Assembly (NCBI GenBank): GCA_002748505.1
Contig: PDSN01000131.1
Coordinates: 1-12,496, forward strand
Length of the DNA: 12,496 nt
Direction of reading: 5' to 3'
Origin: Gammaproteobacteria bacterium
Lineage (GTDB): Bacteria; Pseudomonadota; Gammaproteobacteria; Pseudomonadales; Halieaceae
This document shows, in pieces, positions 1 through 6,107 of this stretch. Under the pieces are notes generated by a model. That model saw only the letters and a list, made by a program, of their open reading frames with translations, was not told the DNA's origin and ran no database searches. Position 1 is the stretch's first letter; every line of letters starts with the position of its first letter. Both the position numbers and the translations under genes were made by a program.

Positions 1-288
1 CAGTGTCGCACTCAACATCATCAACAGGGGGAACAAATAGGTCAGCAGGGAGGCGCGCAACAACACGGATTCAGGCAGTTCCAAACGCACTACATCGCCA
101 GCTTTGAACAGCTCACCATCGGCGGCAAAAGCCTGCAAACGGTGAGCCTGGCCATCGCGCAGGCTATCCAGCATGCCGTGACCACAGGCTTTGCGTGCAC
201 TACAGGCACCGCAGGTCGATTGACGGCGGGTTTGCACCCAAAGGGTATCGCCGTCCACATCGGTGACAATTGCAATTTCAATTAACAT
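1..288 (-). CDS. rseC: RseC/MucC family sigma-E regulator, C-terminal part beyond window
   Basis: Inner-membrane modulator of the sigma-E pathway; in the family it is the last gene of the rpoE-rseA-rseB-rseC operon. The frame opens at ATG 286-288 and stays open for 96 codons to the window edge. The family is about 150 residues, so the C-terminal third is missing here. The N-terminus begins MLIEIAIVTDVDGDTLWVQT and then shows the cysteine cluster C26-x2-C29-x5-C35 typical of RseC. From about residue 78 a hydrophobic stretch (LLRASLLTYLFPLLMML) is the first membrane helix. The start lies only 9 nt past the rseB stop, with a poor Shine-Dalgarno, so translation is probably coupled to rseB. Gene order and the cysteine motif make the call firm. 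Whether mucD follows, as in Pseudomonas, cannot be seen. Confidence 0.9.
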   Translation of the reverse strand, partial: MLIEIAIVTDVDGDTLWVQTRRQSTCGACSARKACGHGMLDSLRDGQAHRLQAFAADGELFKAGDVVRLELPESVLLRASLLTYLFPLLMMLSATL

Positions 289-297
289 GGCACAACT

Positions 298-1227
298 TTA
301 AGGACGTAACACTGCATCAGCGACCATGCGCGCGGTGTTAACGGGCACATCACCAACTACTGTGACCAACACCGCCTGGTTCGCGTGCATCACTCCGCGT
401 GTGTAAGAGACAGTGCCACCCAGGCGCACCACACCTTCACCGGCGACAATAGGCTCGTCGACCAATTCGCGAAATACTGAAAACACCGACAGGCCATCGG
501 TGTAGGTCAGGCGCTGCAGCGGATTGCGGGTATCGGTCAAGACGAACCCCTCTGGCAGCCATTTCGGCGCCCACACGGGGACTACCGGCATACCGACGAC
601 TTCGTCAGCTGCGACCTGCGCGGCTGTAGGCACTTCGACCTCGATGCCGGCAAGCGGCGCGCTGTATTCGATACGGGCAAACTGAAAGCGCTCCAGAGTC
701 TTGCCCTGGGGCGAGATAATCTGCGCCTTTAATAACAGGCCGGTGTGCTTATCCAGCGCCATCAGATAACCGTAGCGATACACATCGCGAGGCTTGAGAT
801 AGAGATGCACGGTGTCTTGACCAGCGACCGGCTGCCCCTCTGAAAGGGAGAGGCTGTAGTACCTGGCGACACCGCAACCGCCTGCCCCACCTTCCGTCTG
901 AGCACCATAGCGCAGCAACTGCTGACCGGGGTGCATACCCTTTACGGAATGCTCAATATTTTGCGCAGACCCACCGCGATCGGTCAAGGCACTAATCAGT
1001 TCATTGGACGTCTGTCCACCGGCGCGATGGGCAACTTCAATCACCTGAATATCGTCACCGCGCTGAATACTCACTACACCCCGATAGCTGAGTTCATCCC
1101 AGGCGCGCGAGGTCTTATCAAGCCACGCCAAAGCCTTGCGACTGTCTTCATCGCAGTGCTGCGCCATCACCGACACGGGCAGCGCGGCGCAAATCATTAT
1201 AAGTACAAATAAGGATCTCGTGAACAC
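298..1227 (-). CDS. rseB: RseB/MucB, periplasmic negative regulator of sigma-E
   Basis: Periplasmic protein that binds the RseA/MucA periplasmic domain and blocks the first cleavage of the anti-sigma factor; in the family it senses mislocalised lipoproteins and LPS. It has 309 residues, close to the usual 310-320. The N-terminus is a signal peptide with cleavage likely after VMA at residue 22. A LolA-like domain follows (about 30-200), including the conserved DVYRYGYLMALDKHTGLLLK stretch near 148-167. A smaller C-terminal domain (about 215-309) should contact RseA. The start is GTG, with AGGGAAGG just upstream. It lies 26 nt after the mucA stop in the same operon. C25 and C118 are in the mature protein; I do not know whether they pair. 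Confidence 0.93.
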   Translation of the reverse strand: MFTRSLFVLIMICAALPVSVMAQHCDEDSRKALAWLDKTSRAWDELSYRGVVSIQRGDDIQVIEVAHRAGGQTSNELISALTDRGGSAQNIEHSVKGMHPGQQLLRYGAQTEGGAGGCGVARYYSLSLSEGQPVAGQDTVHLYLKPRDVYRYGYLMALDKHTGLLLKAQIISPQGKTLERFQFARIEYSAPLAGIEVEVPTAAQVAADEVVGMPVVPVWAPKWLPEGFVLTDTRNPLQRLTYTDGLSVFSVFRELVDEPIVAGEGVVRLGGTVSYTRGVMHANQAVLVTVVGDVPVNTARMVADAVLRP

Positions 1228-1253
1228 GGCCTTCCCTGTGCCAAATCTTAAGA

Positions 1254-1955
1254 CTACTGCTGCACTCGTTGTTGCGGCGACTGCTGTTGCTGTTGTCGCT
1301 GATCGAGCCAGTACGCGCGCGCATAGGGCACTAAACCCTGCGGGGTGTTAAGTGCGGACTGCTCGGCATGATTTCGAAAATAGCGCTCAAGCTGACGCTC
1401 TGCCAGGAGCTGATATGCCTGCTGACTCGTTGGCTGGCGCTGCTGTGATACGGTCTGCCCGCCGAAGCTGGCCTGCATAGGCACGGCACCGGAACCGACC
1501 ATACCCACCGCAGGCGCACTGCCGTTATTGACCAGCGCCGGTACTGTGTCACCACCAGATAACTGCTGACCACCCACCACAACCACGGCGGCAACAGAGG
1601 CGGCGACTGCAAAACTGGTCAAGGGGCGTAGCAGGGCACCAACTCGGGACTGCTTGCCCATACTTTGAGCCTCATCCCTTTTCTTGGAATGTGCCGACGT
1701 GACAGTCGATGCAGCACTGCTGCTGGCCACAACGGGTTCTCCATCAATAGCGCCGCGCACCTTAGCGGCAAAATCCAAAGGCACTTGCCCAATGCCGCCG
1801 GCTTCGCCACCCAGTGCCGCGCGCCCAAGATGATACCGCGACCAGGTGTCGCGCAATTGCTCGCAGTCACTGTTTGCTAAAATGCGAGCCACTTCCAACT
1901 CGGTAGCTTCGCCATCCATCAGGGCCGATAGCGATTCACGCAGATTATCGTTCAT
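1254..1955 (-). CDS. rseA: RseA/MucA anti-sigma factor for sigma-E
   Basis: Single-pass inner-membrane anti-sigma factor. Its cytoplasmic N-terminus (residues 1 to about 75, starting MNDNLRESLSALMDGEATEL) holds RpoE inactive, and its periplasmic C-terminus binds RseB. Regulated proteolysis by a DegS/AlgW-type and then a RseP-type protease releases the sigma factor in the known pathway. A linker rich in Ser, Ala and Thr (77-100) precedes the single hydrophobic segment at about 111-128 (PLTSFAVAASVAAVVVVGG). The periplasmic part has an RseA_C-like stretch near 170-215 and ends in a glutamine-rich tail (218-233, 10 of 16 Gln). At 233 residues it is somewhat longer than Pseudomonas MucA (about 194). 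A strong GGGAGG lies 7 nt before the ATG. It is the second gene of the operon, 55 nt after rpoE. Confidence 0.93.
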   Translation of the reverse strand: MNDNLRESLSALMDGEATELEVARILANSDCEQLRDTWSRYHLGRAALGGEAGGIGQVPLDFAAKVRGAIDGEPVVASSSAASTVTSAHSKKRDEAQSMGKQSRVGALLRPLTSFAVAASVAAVVVVGGQQLSGGDTVPALVNNGSAPAVGMVGSGAVPMQASFGGQTVSQQRQPTSQQAYQLLAERQLERYFRNHAEQSALNTPQGLVPYARAYWLDQRQQQQQSPQQRVQQ

Positions 1956-2010
1956 GCAAAGGCCTCCCAGAGCCTAAAATTCGCGGCCATCGCCGCACCT
2001 ACTGTCTTGG

Positions 2011-2601
2011 TCAACGCACCAGGTACATTTGTTCCCGAATTTCCTTATCAATGACTTCCCGGGCGCGAAAGATACGTGACCGCACCGTACCCACGGGACA
2101 CTCCATAATCGCGGCGATGTCCTCGTAGCTTAAACCGTCAAACTCACGCAGCGTCACCGCCGAGCGCAAATCCTCGGGGAGACCGGCAATAGCATTGTTT
2201 ACAACCTGCTTGAGTTCTTCCCCAAACAACGCGTTTTCAGGGGTTTCAATATCGTGTAGCACACCGCCGCCATCGTAATACTCAGCGTCTTGTACATCCA
2301 CATCGCTTCCCGGCGGTCGACGCAGTTTGGCAGTAATATGGTTTTTCGCCGTGTTGATCGCAACCCGATACATCCAGGTATAGAACGCGCTGTCACCACG
2401 GAACTTGGGCAGAGCTTTGTAGGCTTTAATAAAAGCCTCCTGCGCCACATCCTGCACCTCATCCTGATCGCGAATATAACGACCGATCAAAGCAAAAATT
2501 TTGTGTTGGTATTTGAGCACCAGCAAATCAAAGGCGCGACTGTCGCCCTTTTGCACGCGCTCAACAAGCAGTTGATCGCTATCACTGTCATTGGAACTCA
2601 T
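2011..2601 (-). CDS. rpoE: RNA polymerase sigma factor RpoE (AlgU-type ECF sigma)
   Basis: Extracytoplasmic-function sigma factor for envelope stress. It has 196 residues from the ATG. Sigma region 2 spans about 23-90 and includes LLVLKYQHKI, the DVAQEAFIKAYKAL helix and FRGDSAFYTWMYRVAINTAK. Sigma region 4 spans about 138-188 with LPEDLRSAVTLREFDGLSYE and the recognition helix around PVGTVRSRIFRARE. The sequence is very close to Pseudomonas AlgU. An in-frame GTG two codons upstream (2605-2607) would give 198 residues. I prefer ATG 2599-2601 because the GAG ribosome-binding element sits 6 nt before it and only about 1 nt before the GTG. It heads the operon with rseA-rseB-rseC. A sigma-E-like promoter upstream implies autoregulation. 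Confidence 0.95.
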   Translation of the reverse strand: MSSNDSDSDQLLVERVQKGDSRAFDLLVLKYQHKIFALIGRYIRDQDEVQDVAQEAFIKAYKALPKFRGDSAFYTWMYRVAINTAKNHITAKLRRPPGSDVDVQDAEYYDGGGVLHDIETPENALFGEELKQVVNNAIAGLPEDLRSAVTLREFDGLSYEDIAAIMECPVGTVRSRIFRAREVIDKEIREQMYLVR

Positions 2602-2724
2602 TGGCACACTCGACCGGTGCTGAGTTCTAGTTGATACCGCTGACTCATGATGTCTGCTGTTGTCCTTGTGCGAGCTTGAAAATAGGATGGTACTGCCCCC
2701 CAGTCATTCTAACGGCTTACAATG

Positions 2725-2752
2725 TATGAACACCAGTGCATAGTGAAAGTTC
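2725..2752 (-). promoter_or_regulatory. Sigma-E-type autoregulatory promoter of rpoE
   Basis: Read leftward, GGAACTT (minus 35, GAACTT at 2747-2752) is followed by 17 nt and TCATA (minus 10, 2725-2729). This matches the GAACTT-N16/17-TCnnA pattern known for sigma-E/AlgU promoters. Transcription would begin near 2718, leaving about 115 nt of leader before the rpoE ATG. Autoregulation of rpoE is known in the family; for this promoter it is inferred from the match. Confidence 0.75.
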
Positions 2753-2778
2753 CGTGGGGGTGCGATTTATCGCCGCAA

Positions 2779-2819
2779 GCGGTGCCCGGTGCAGAGCGCA
2801 CCGAGCTGAGGAGCACCGC
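2779..2819. repeat. Nested GC-rich inverted repeat between dsbC and rpoE promoter
   Basis: Outer arms GCGGTGC (2779-2785) and GCACCGC (2813-2819) are a perfect 7-bp pair. Inside them CGGTGC (2787-2792) and GCACCG (2798-2803) form a second stem with loop AGAGC. A further CCGC-AA-GCGG (2773-2782) would compete with the outer stem. It lies just past the dsbC stop and has no U-tract in either direction, so it is not a standard intrinsic terminator. It may protect or end the dsbC mRNA; the function is unknown. Confidence 0.5.
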
Positions 2820-2825
2820 AACTGT

Positions 2826-3563
2826 CTAAGAGATACCCAGTTCTTTGAGTAATTGCTCAGCGCTTAGATAGCCGGGAATCATCTTACCGTTGCCCAGGAT
2901 AATAGTGGGCGTGGCATTGACGCCCATGCCGCGACCGATTTCGAACTGGCGCTGTACGGGATTGCCCTCACAGACCTCTGGCGTTACTTGTTCTCTGTTT
3001 TTCAGCTTGGTCAGGGTGGCGGGTGCATCATCGGCGCACCACGCCGTGGTGAGCAGGCGATAACCCTCCGAGCGCATACCGCCGCGTGGCCACGCCAGAT
3101 AGCGCACTTCCACACCGTTGGCGTTAAGCGCAGGCACTTCCCTGTGCAACTTGCGGCAATAGCCACAGGTCACATCGGTAAACACGGTAATTGACGCCTT
3201 TTTGACACCCTTGGCGGGATACACAATCATCTCCTGCTGCGGGATTCCCGCCAACACTTGGCGGCGCTCGGCTTCCCGGCGCAGCTCGCTCAAATTGCTC
3301 AGCTCATCGCCTTGCACCGCAAACATATCGCCGGCAATAAAATGCCCGCCCGTTGCCGTGGCGAACACCACCAGACCATTGGCAAAACCCACTTCGTAGA
3401 GGCTTGGAATCGAGCTGTGCTTCACACTGCTGACCTTGAGCCCCATCTGAGGTTTGTGCAAGCGCTTGCTGATCGCGTCTACAATTGCCTTATCGGGAGC
3501 ATCGGCGCTAACTGCACCTGCCAGAAACACCGCAGTGAGTACGGTCAAAAAATATTTCATCAT
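2826..3563 (-). CDS. dsbC: DsbC-type periplasmic thiol:disulfide isomerase
   Basis: Periplasmic dimeric isomerase that corrects wrong disulfides and is kept reduced by DsbD in the family. From ATG 3561-3563 it has 245 residues. A signal peptide covers 1-20 (MMKYFLTVLTAVFLAGAVSA). A small N-terminal dimerisation domain (about 22-80) leads through a linker to the thioredoxin fold. The active site is C133-G-Y-C136, identical to the classic DsbC CGYC. The cis-proline is P219 in NATPT. C176 and C198 match the second, structural disulfide of DsbC. The start is chosen because AGGA lies 8 nt upstream of this ATG and the signal peptide begins here; a GTG 11 codons further upstream only adds a charged extension. 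It lies between rplS and rpoE, with its own sigma-E-like promoter. Confidence 0.93.
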   Translation of the reverse strand: MMKYFLTVLTAVFLAGAVSADAPDKAIVDAISKRLHKPQMGLKVSSVKHSSIPSLYEVGFANGLVVFATATGGHFIAGDMFAVQGDELSNLSELRREAERRQVLAGIPQQEMIVYPAKGVKKASITVFTDVTCGYCRKLHREVPALNANGVEVRYLAWPRGGMRSEGYRLLTTAWCADDAPATLTKLKNREQVTPEVCEGNPVQRQFEIGRGMGVNATPTIILGNGKMIPGYLSAEQLLKELGIS

Positions 3564-3607
3564 TGTGTTAATCCTGTGTTTCAACTTGACTGGCACATCA
3601 TCACGGT

Positions 3608-3635
3608 TTCGGCATCGGGGGTATAGAGGAAGTTC
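3608..3635 (-). promoter_or_regulatory. Possible sigma-E-type promoter of dsbC
   Basis: Leftward GGAACTT (GAACTT at 3630-3635) is followed by a 17-nt spacer and CCGAA (3608-3612), a fair match to the variable sigma-E minus 10. The minus 35 and spacing are the same as at the rpoE promoter. The start would fall near 3602, about 40 nt before the dsbC ATG. dsbC belongs to the sigma-E regulon in Escherichia coli, which supports the reading. The weak minus 10 keeps this tentative. Confidence 0.5.
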
Positions 3636-3646
3636 CCGGAATTAAT

Positions 3647-3692
3647 CCGGATATTCCACCAGTAAATGAAATTTTCAGAAAATTTCTTCTGG
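3647..3692 (+). repeat. Degenerate copy of the MITE-like end repeat, with palindrome
   Basis: Bases 3647-3682 match 5521-5556 at 31 of 36 positions in the same orientation, starting CCGGATATT. This is the left end and subterminal part of the element between rpsP and rimM. Inside it GAAATTTTC (3668-3676) and GAAAATTTC (3678-3686) form a perfect 9-bp inverted repeat around one base, flanked by CCAG (3659-3662) and CTGG (3689-3692). I see no opposite end nearby, so it looks like a solo or decayed remnant. It lies between the rplS terminator and the dsbC promoter. Confidence 0.7.
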
Positions 3693-3742
3693 AAAGTGTT
3701 CACGTTAGCCCCGCAAGGGCGAGGCGCATGGACGCGCCCTAT

Positions 3743-3771
3743 AAAAAAAGCGACCCAAAGGTCGCTTTTTT
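3743..3771 (-). terminator. Intrinsic terminator after rplS
   Basis: GCGACC (3750-3755), loop CAAA, GGTCGC (3760-3765) form a perfect 6-bp GC-rich stem, extended by the A-run at 3743-3749 and the T-run at 3766-3771. Read leftward it ends in seven U residues, 14 nt past the rplS stop, and closes the rpsP-rimM-trmD-rplS operon. The symmetric flanks would let it work in both directions. Confidence 0.92.
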
Positions 3772-3785
3772 CTGCCGGGCCAGCC

Positions 3786-4142
3786 TTATTTAGCCAGCTT
3801 TTCTTTAATACGCGCCGCTTTACCAGAGAGTTCGCGCAGGTAGTACAGCTTGGCTTGACGCACATCGCCGCGACGTTTGACGGTGATGCTGTCTACCAGC
3901 GGGCTGTAGGTCTGGAAAGTACGCTCAACACCGACGCCATGGGAGATCTTACGCACGGTGAAGGCACTGTTGATACCGCGATTGCGCTTGCCGATCACGA
4001 TGCCTTCATAAGCCTGCAGACGCTCGCGAGTACCTTCCTTAACCTTGACCTGAACGACAACGGTGTCACCGGGGCCGAACTCGGGCAGTTCTTTGTCCAT
4101 TTGCTCAGCGTTCAAAGCAGAGATGATTTTGTTGGCGCTCAT
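3786..4142 (-). CDS. rplS: 50S ribosomal protein bL19
   Basis: Large-subunit ribosomal protein near the 30S-50S interface. It has 118 residues, against the usual 115-117. Diagnostic stretches are FGPGDTVVVQVKVKEGTRER, LQAYEGIVIGKRNRGINSAF, TVRKISHGVGVERTF and the C-terminal KLYYLRELSGKAARIKEKL. The ATG overlaps the trmD stop as ATGA (4139-4142), so translation is coupled. AGGAGC lies 6 nt before the start. It is the last gene of the operon, followed at once by an intrinsic terminator. Confidence 0.97.
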   Translation of the reverse strand: MSANKIISALNAEQMDKELPEFGPGDTVVVQVKVKEGTRERLQAYEGIVIGKRNRGINSAFTVRKISHGVGVERTFQTYSPLVDSITVKRRGDVRQAKLYYLRELSGKAARIKEKLAK

Positions 4143-4936
4143 GGTTTAGCTCCTATCTTTAGTTGAGTAGCTTCACAGCTAGTTTTACAAGTTTGTGTTT
4201 CACGGCGATAGCTCGCCAGTAATTCCTGTTCCAATGCCGACAGCTCGCGCTGTGCCAGCAAGTCCGGGCGCCGTTCCTCGGTTCGCCCTAAAGCCTGTTG
4301 CAAGCGCCACCGCCTGATGCGCTCGTGGTCGCCGCTTAATAACACCTCCGGCACCGCCATACCCTCATATACGTCGGGGCGGGTGTAGTGCGGGCAGTCT
4401 AAAAGACCATTGGCGAAAGAGTCCTCCGCCGCCGACTGCTCATGCCCGAGCACGCCGGGACAGTGCCTAAGCACCGCATCGACCACCACCATGGCCGCCA
4501 ATTCACCACCACTTAACACATAATCGCCAATCGACAACTCTTCGTCGATGACGGTCTGCACGAGGCGTTCATCCACCCCTTCGTAGCGTCCGCAAACCAA
4601 AACCAGACCTGTCTCTGTGGACAGCGACCTGGCCTTGGCGTTATCCAATCTCGCGCCCTGGGGTGAGAGATACACCACCTTAGGCACGCTCTCGCCAACG
4701 CTGGCACGAGCCTTGGCTTCATCTATGGCCTGGCGCAGCGGGTCGATTTTCATCAACATACCCGGGCCACCACCGTAGGGTCGGTCATCTACGGTGCGAT
4801 GTTTGTCGTGGGTATAATCTCTGGGATTAACCAACGTCAAACTCGCCAGACCTTCGCGCATCGCTCGCCCGGTAACACCGTGCTCGGCGATGGCCGCAAA
4901 CATCTCGGGGAACAGACTCACCATCGCTATGTGCAT
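4139..4936 (-). CDS. trmD: tRNA (guanine-N1)-methyltransferase TrmD
   Basis: SPOUT-fold, SAM-dependent methyltransferase making m1G37 in tRNAs that have G36-G37, which prevents frameshifting. It has 265 residues; Escherichia coli TrmD has 255. Motifs in order: SLFPEMF (7-13), HRTVDDRPYGGGPGML (46-61), YLSPQG (89-94) and GRYEG (116-120) of the trefoil-knot SAM site, SIGDYVLSGGE (135-145), EDSF with the catalytic-region Asp172, and LDCPHYTRP (179-187). The C-terminal domain carries RIRRWRLQQALGRT (206-219). The last 20 residues, with two Cys (250, 254), are extra and poorly conserved. AGGGGG lies 4 nt before the ATG. The gene is 38 nt after rimM, and its stop overlaps the rplS start. Confidence 0.97.
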   Translation of the reverse strand: MHIAMVSLFPEMFAAIAEHGVTGRAMREGLASLTLVNPRDYTHDKHRTVDDRPYGGGPGMLMKIDPLRQAIDEAKARASVGESVPKVVYLSPQGARLDNAKARSLSTETGLVLVCGRYEGVDERLVQTVIDEELSIGDYVLSGGELAAMVVVDAVLRHCPGVLGHEQSAAEDSFANGLLDCPHYTRPDVYEGMAVPEVLLSGDHERIRRWRLQQALGRTEERRPDLLAQRELSALEQELLASYRRETQTCKTSCEATQLKIGAKP

Positions 4937-4974
4937 CGTGCCCCCTGTTTCTCACTTCTGCTTTAGCCCTGTGG

Positions 4975-5511
4975 CTAAAAATCCAGCGGCCAGTCGACCT
5001 CTATCGCACCGCTGTCCACATCCACCCGCTTGACCACTGACCCCACAAGATACGGAATCAAGCGTTCGCGCTCATCGATGCTGTGCTCGTCGGGCGCGAC
5101 CACCAGCACATCATTGGCGCCGGTTTCCAGCATTTGCTTAACAGTGCCCAAACGCACTTTCGCACCCCCTTCGGCCACATACCACACAGCCAGACCGATG
5201 AGCTGATGCCAGTAGTAATCGCCCTCATCGAGCGCTGGCAATTCGCTGGCGTTTACCACAACATCCAAACCTCGCAGGGTTTCCGCTGTGTTGCGGTCAT
5301 CGACACCAACGATATGGGCAATCAAAGCCTTGCCCTGGCTGCGACATTGATCGAACACCACAGCCTGCTGCCCTGCACGCGTTTTTAGCCGGCAATTCTG
5401 ATAACTGCCAAAACGCTCGGGCGGATCGGTAAAAGAGCGTACTTTTACCCACCCTTTGATGCCGTAGCAGCCACTGATGCGGCCAATACACAATACGGCA
5501 TCGTTTGTCAC
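4975..5511 (-). CDS. rimM: Ribosome maturation factor RimM
   Basis: Assembly factor that binds uS19 and helps mature the head of the 30S subunit. It has 178 residues, normal for the family. The RimM N-terminal barrel spans about 7-90 (IGRISGCYGIKGWVKVRSFT, then the AETLRGLDVVV stretch). The PRC-barrel domain spans about 96-176 with DYYWHQLIGL, GANDVLVV (131-138) and LIPYL (151-155). The start is GTG 5509-5511. The frame is closed by a TGA 7 codons upstream and no ATG is available. The only Shine-Dalgarno-like bases (AAGG) are just 2 nt before the GTG, so initiation may be weak. The upstream 242 nt to rpsP are occupied by a repeat element, where this junction is normally short. Confidence 0.95.
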   Translation of the reverse strand: MTNDAVLCIGRISGCYGIKGWVKVRSFTDPPERFGSYQNCRLKTRAGQQAVVFDQCRSQGKALIAHIVGVDDRNTAETLRGLDVVVNASELPALDEGDYYWHQLIGLAVWYVAEGGAKVRLGTVKQMLETGANDVLVVAPDEHSIDERERLIPYLVGSVVKRVDVDSGAIEVDWPLDF

Positions 5512-5519
5512 GACCTTAG

Positions 5520-5761
5520 CCCGGATATTTCACCGGTAAATGGAATTTTCGGGAAAAAGGACAAAGAAGATTGCTCAAACATCATGAAAAGCGTAGCGGT
5601 AGCTACGGTTTGAATGATTTTGGGCAAGATTCGAAGTCATTTTTTTCGAAAAACCATTTAGGTACAAATTGCACATGTGTTTTCGCTGCTATTCATGGCA
5701 TAACCTATTGATATTAAATAAATAATAGCAAATCAGCCGCCGTACTGGTGACATATCCGGG
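5520..5761. mobile_element. MITE-like non-coding element with terminal inverted repeats in the rpsP operon
   Basis: The ends are inverted repeats: CCCGGATATTTCACCGGT at 5520-5537 and, on the other strand, CCCGGATATGTCACCAGT at 5761-5744, matching at 16 of 18 positions. The element fills almost exactly the gap between the rimM start (5511) and the rpsP stop codon (TAA at 5762-5764, directly abutting). It has no ORF of useful size, so any movement would need a transposase supplied elsewhere. Flanks read CTTAG before and TTAAG after; TTA may be a short target duplication, but this is weak. A related end lies at 3647-3682. It is more AT-rich than the genes around it. The family is not identified. 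Confidence 0.7.
5537..5660. repeat. Long imperfect palindrome forming the core of the element
   Basis: Two arms of roughly 60 nt are centred near 5600. The apex is a perfect hairpin, CGTAGC (5592-5597), loop GGTA, GCTACG (5602-5607). Matching blocks outward include ATCAT 5581-5585 with ATGAT 5614-5618, TTGC 5571-5574 with GCAA 5624-5627, TTTTCG 5546-5551 with CGAAAA 5647-5652, and TAAATGG 5537-5543 with CCATTTA 5654-5660. Small bulges and mismatches separate them. As RNA in the rpsP-rimM transcript it would fold into a very long hairpin. Confidence 0.75.
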
Positions 5762-6016
5762 TTAAGCCGCAGCTTGTGCTTCGGCGTCCTTTACCAACTT
5801 GGCAACGCGCTCGGACAGTTGCGCGCCCTGTTCCTGCCAGTAGGCGATGCGAGGCATATCAACGCGCAGGCGCTCTTCCTGGCCGCGAGCCTGCGGGTTA
5901 AAAAAGCCCACACGCTCAATAAAACGTCCGTTGCGGGACTTACGGCTGTCGGCAACCGTCAGATGATAAAAAGGACGCTTCTTGGAGCCGCCACGGGCAA
6001 GACGAATAGTGACCAT
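5762..6016 (-). CDS. rpsP: 30S ribosomal protein bS16
   Basis: Small-subunit ribosomal protein needed for 30S assembly. It has 84 residues, typical length. Family stretches are MVTIRLARGGSKKRPFYHL, ADSRKSRNGRFIERVGFFNP and RIAYWQEQGAQLSERV, ending in an Ala-rich tail. AGGA lies 5 nt before the ATG. It is the first gene of the rpsP-rimM-trmD-rplS operon. Its TAA stop is directly adjacent to the terminal inverted repeat of the inserted element, so the coding sequence itself is intact. Confidence 0.97.
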   Translation of the reverse strand: MVTIRLARGGSKKRPFYHLTVADSRKSRNGRFIERVGFFNPQARGQEERLRVDMPRIAYWQEQGAQLSERVAKLVKDAEAQAAA

Positions 6017-6107
6017 ATAATTCCTGTTCCCAGTTTCGCAAGTATGTTGAGTGTTCTCAAAATCGCTAAGTCATTGAGCAAACAGGTAATTTCACCCTAT
6101 CGCCCAC

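Noticed and set aside
90..281. 63-codon minus-strand frame at the left edge
   Set aside because: Out-of-frame shadow of rseC; the true frame starts at 288 and has the RseC cysteine motif.
2400..2429. GGAACTT on the plus strand inside rpoE
   Set aside because: Nothing resembling a sigma-E minus 10 at 16-17 nt and no plus-strand gene to drive.
3641..3655. CCGGA-ATTAA-TCCGG as a separate regulatory operator
   Set aside because: A 5-bp inverted repeat touching the degenerate element end; more likely part of that remnant than an independent site.
3666..4166. 166-codon open frame on the plus strand opposite rplS
   Set aside because: It is the complement of rplS plus the terminator hairpin; no ribosome-binding site and no recognisable protein.
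5661..5744. AT-rich segment of the element as an outward promoter for rimM, or a 12-codon leftward micro-ORF in it
   Set aside because: No minus 35/minus 10 pair with suitable spacing could be found, and the micro-ORF has no Shine-Dalgarno or recognisable product.
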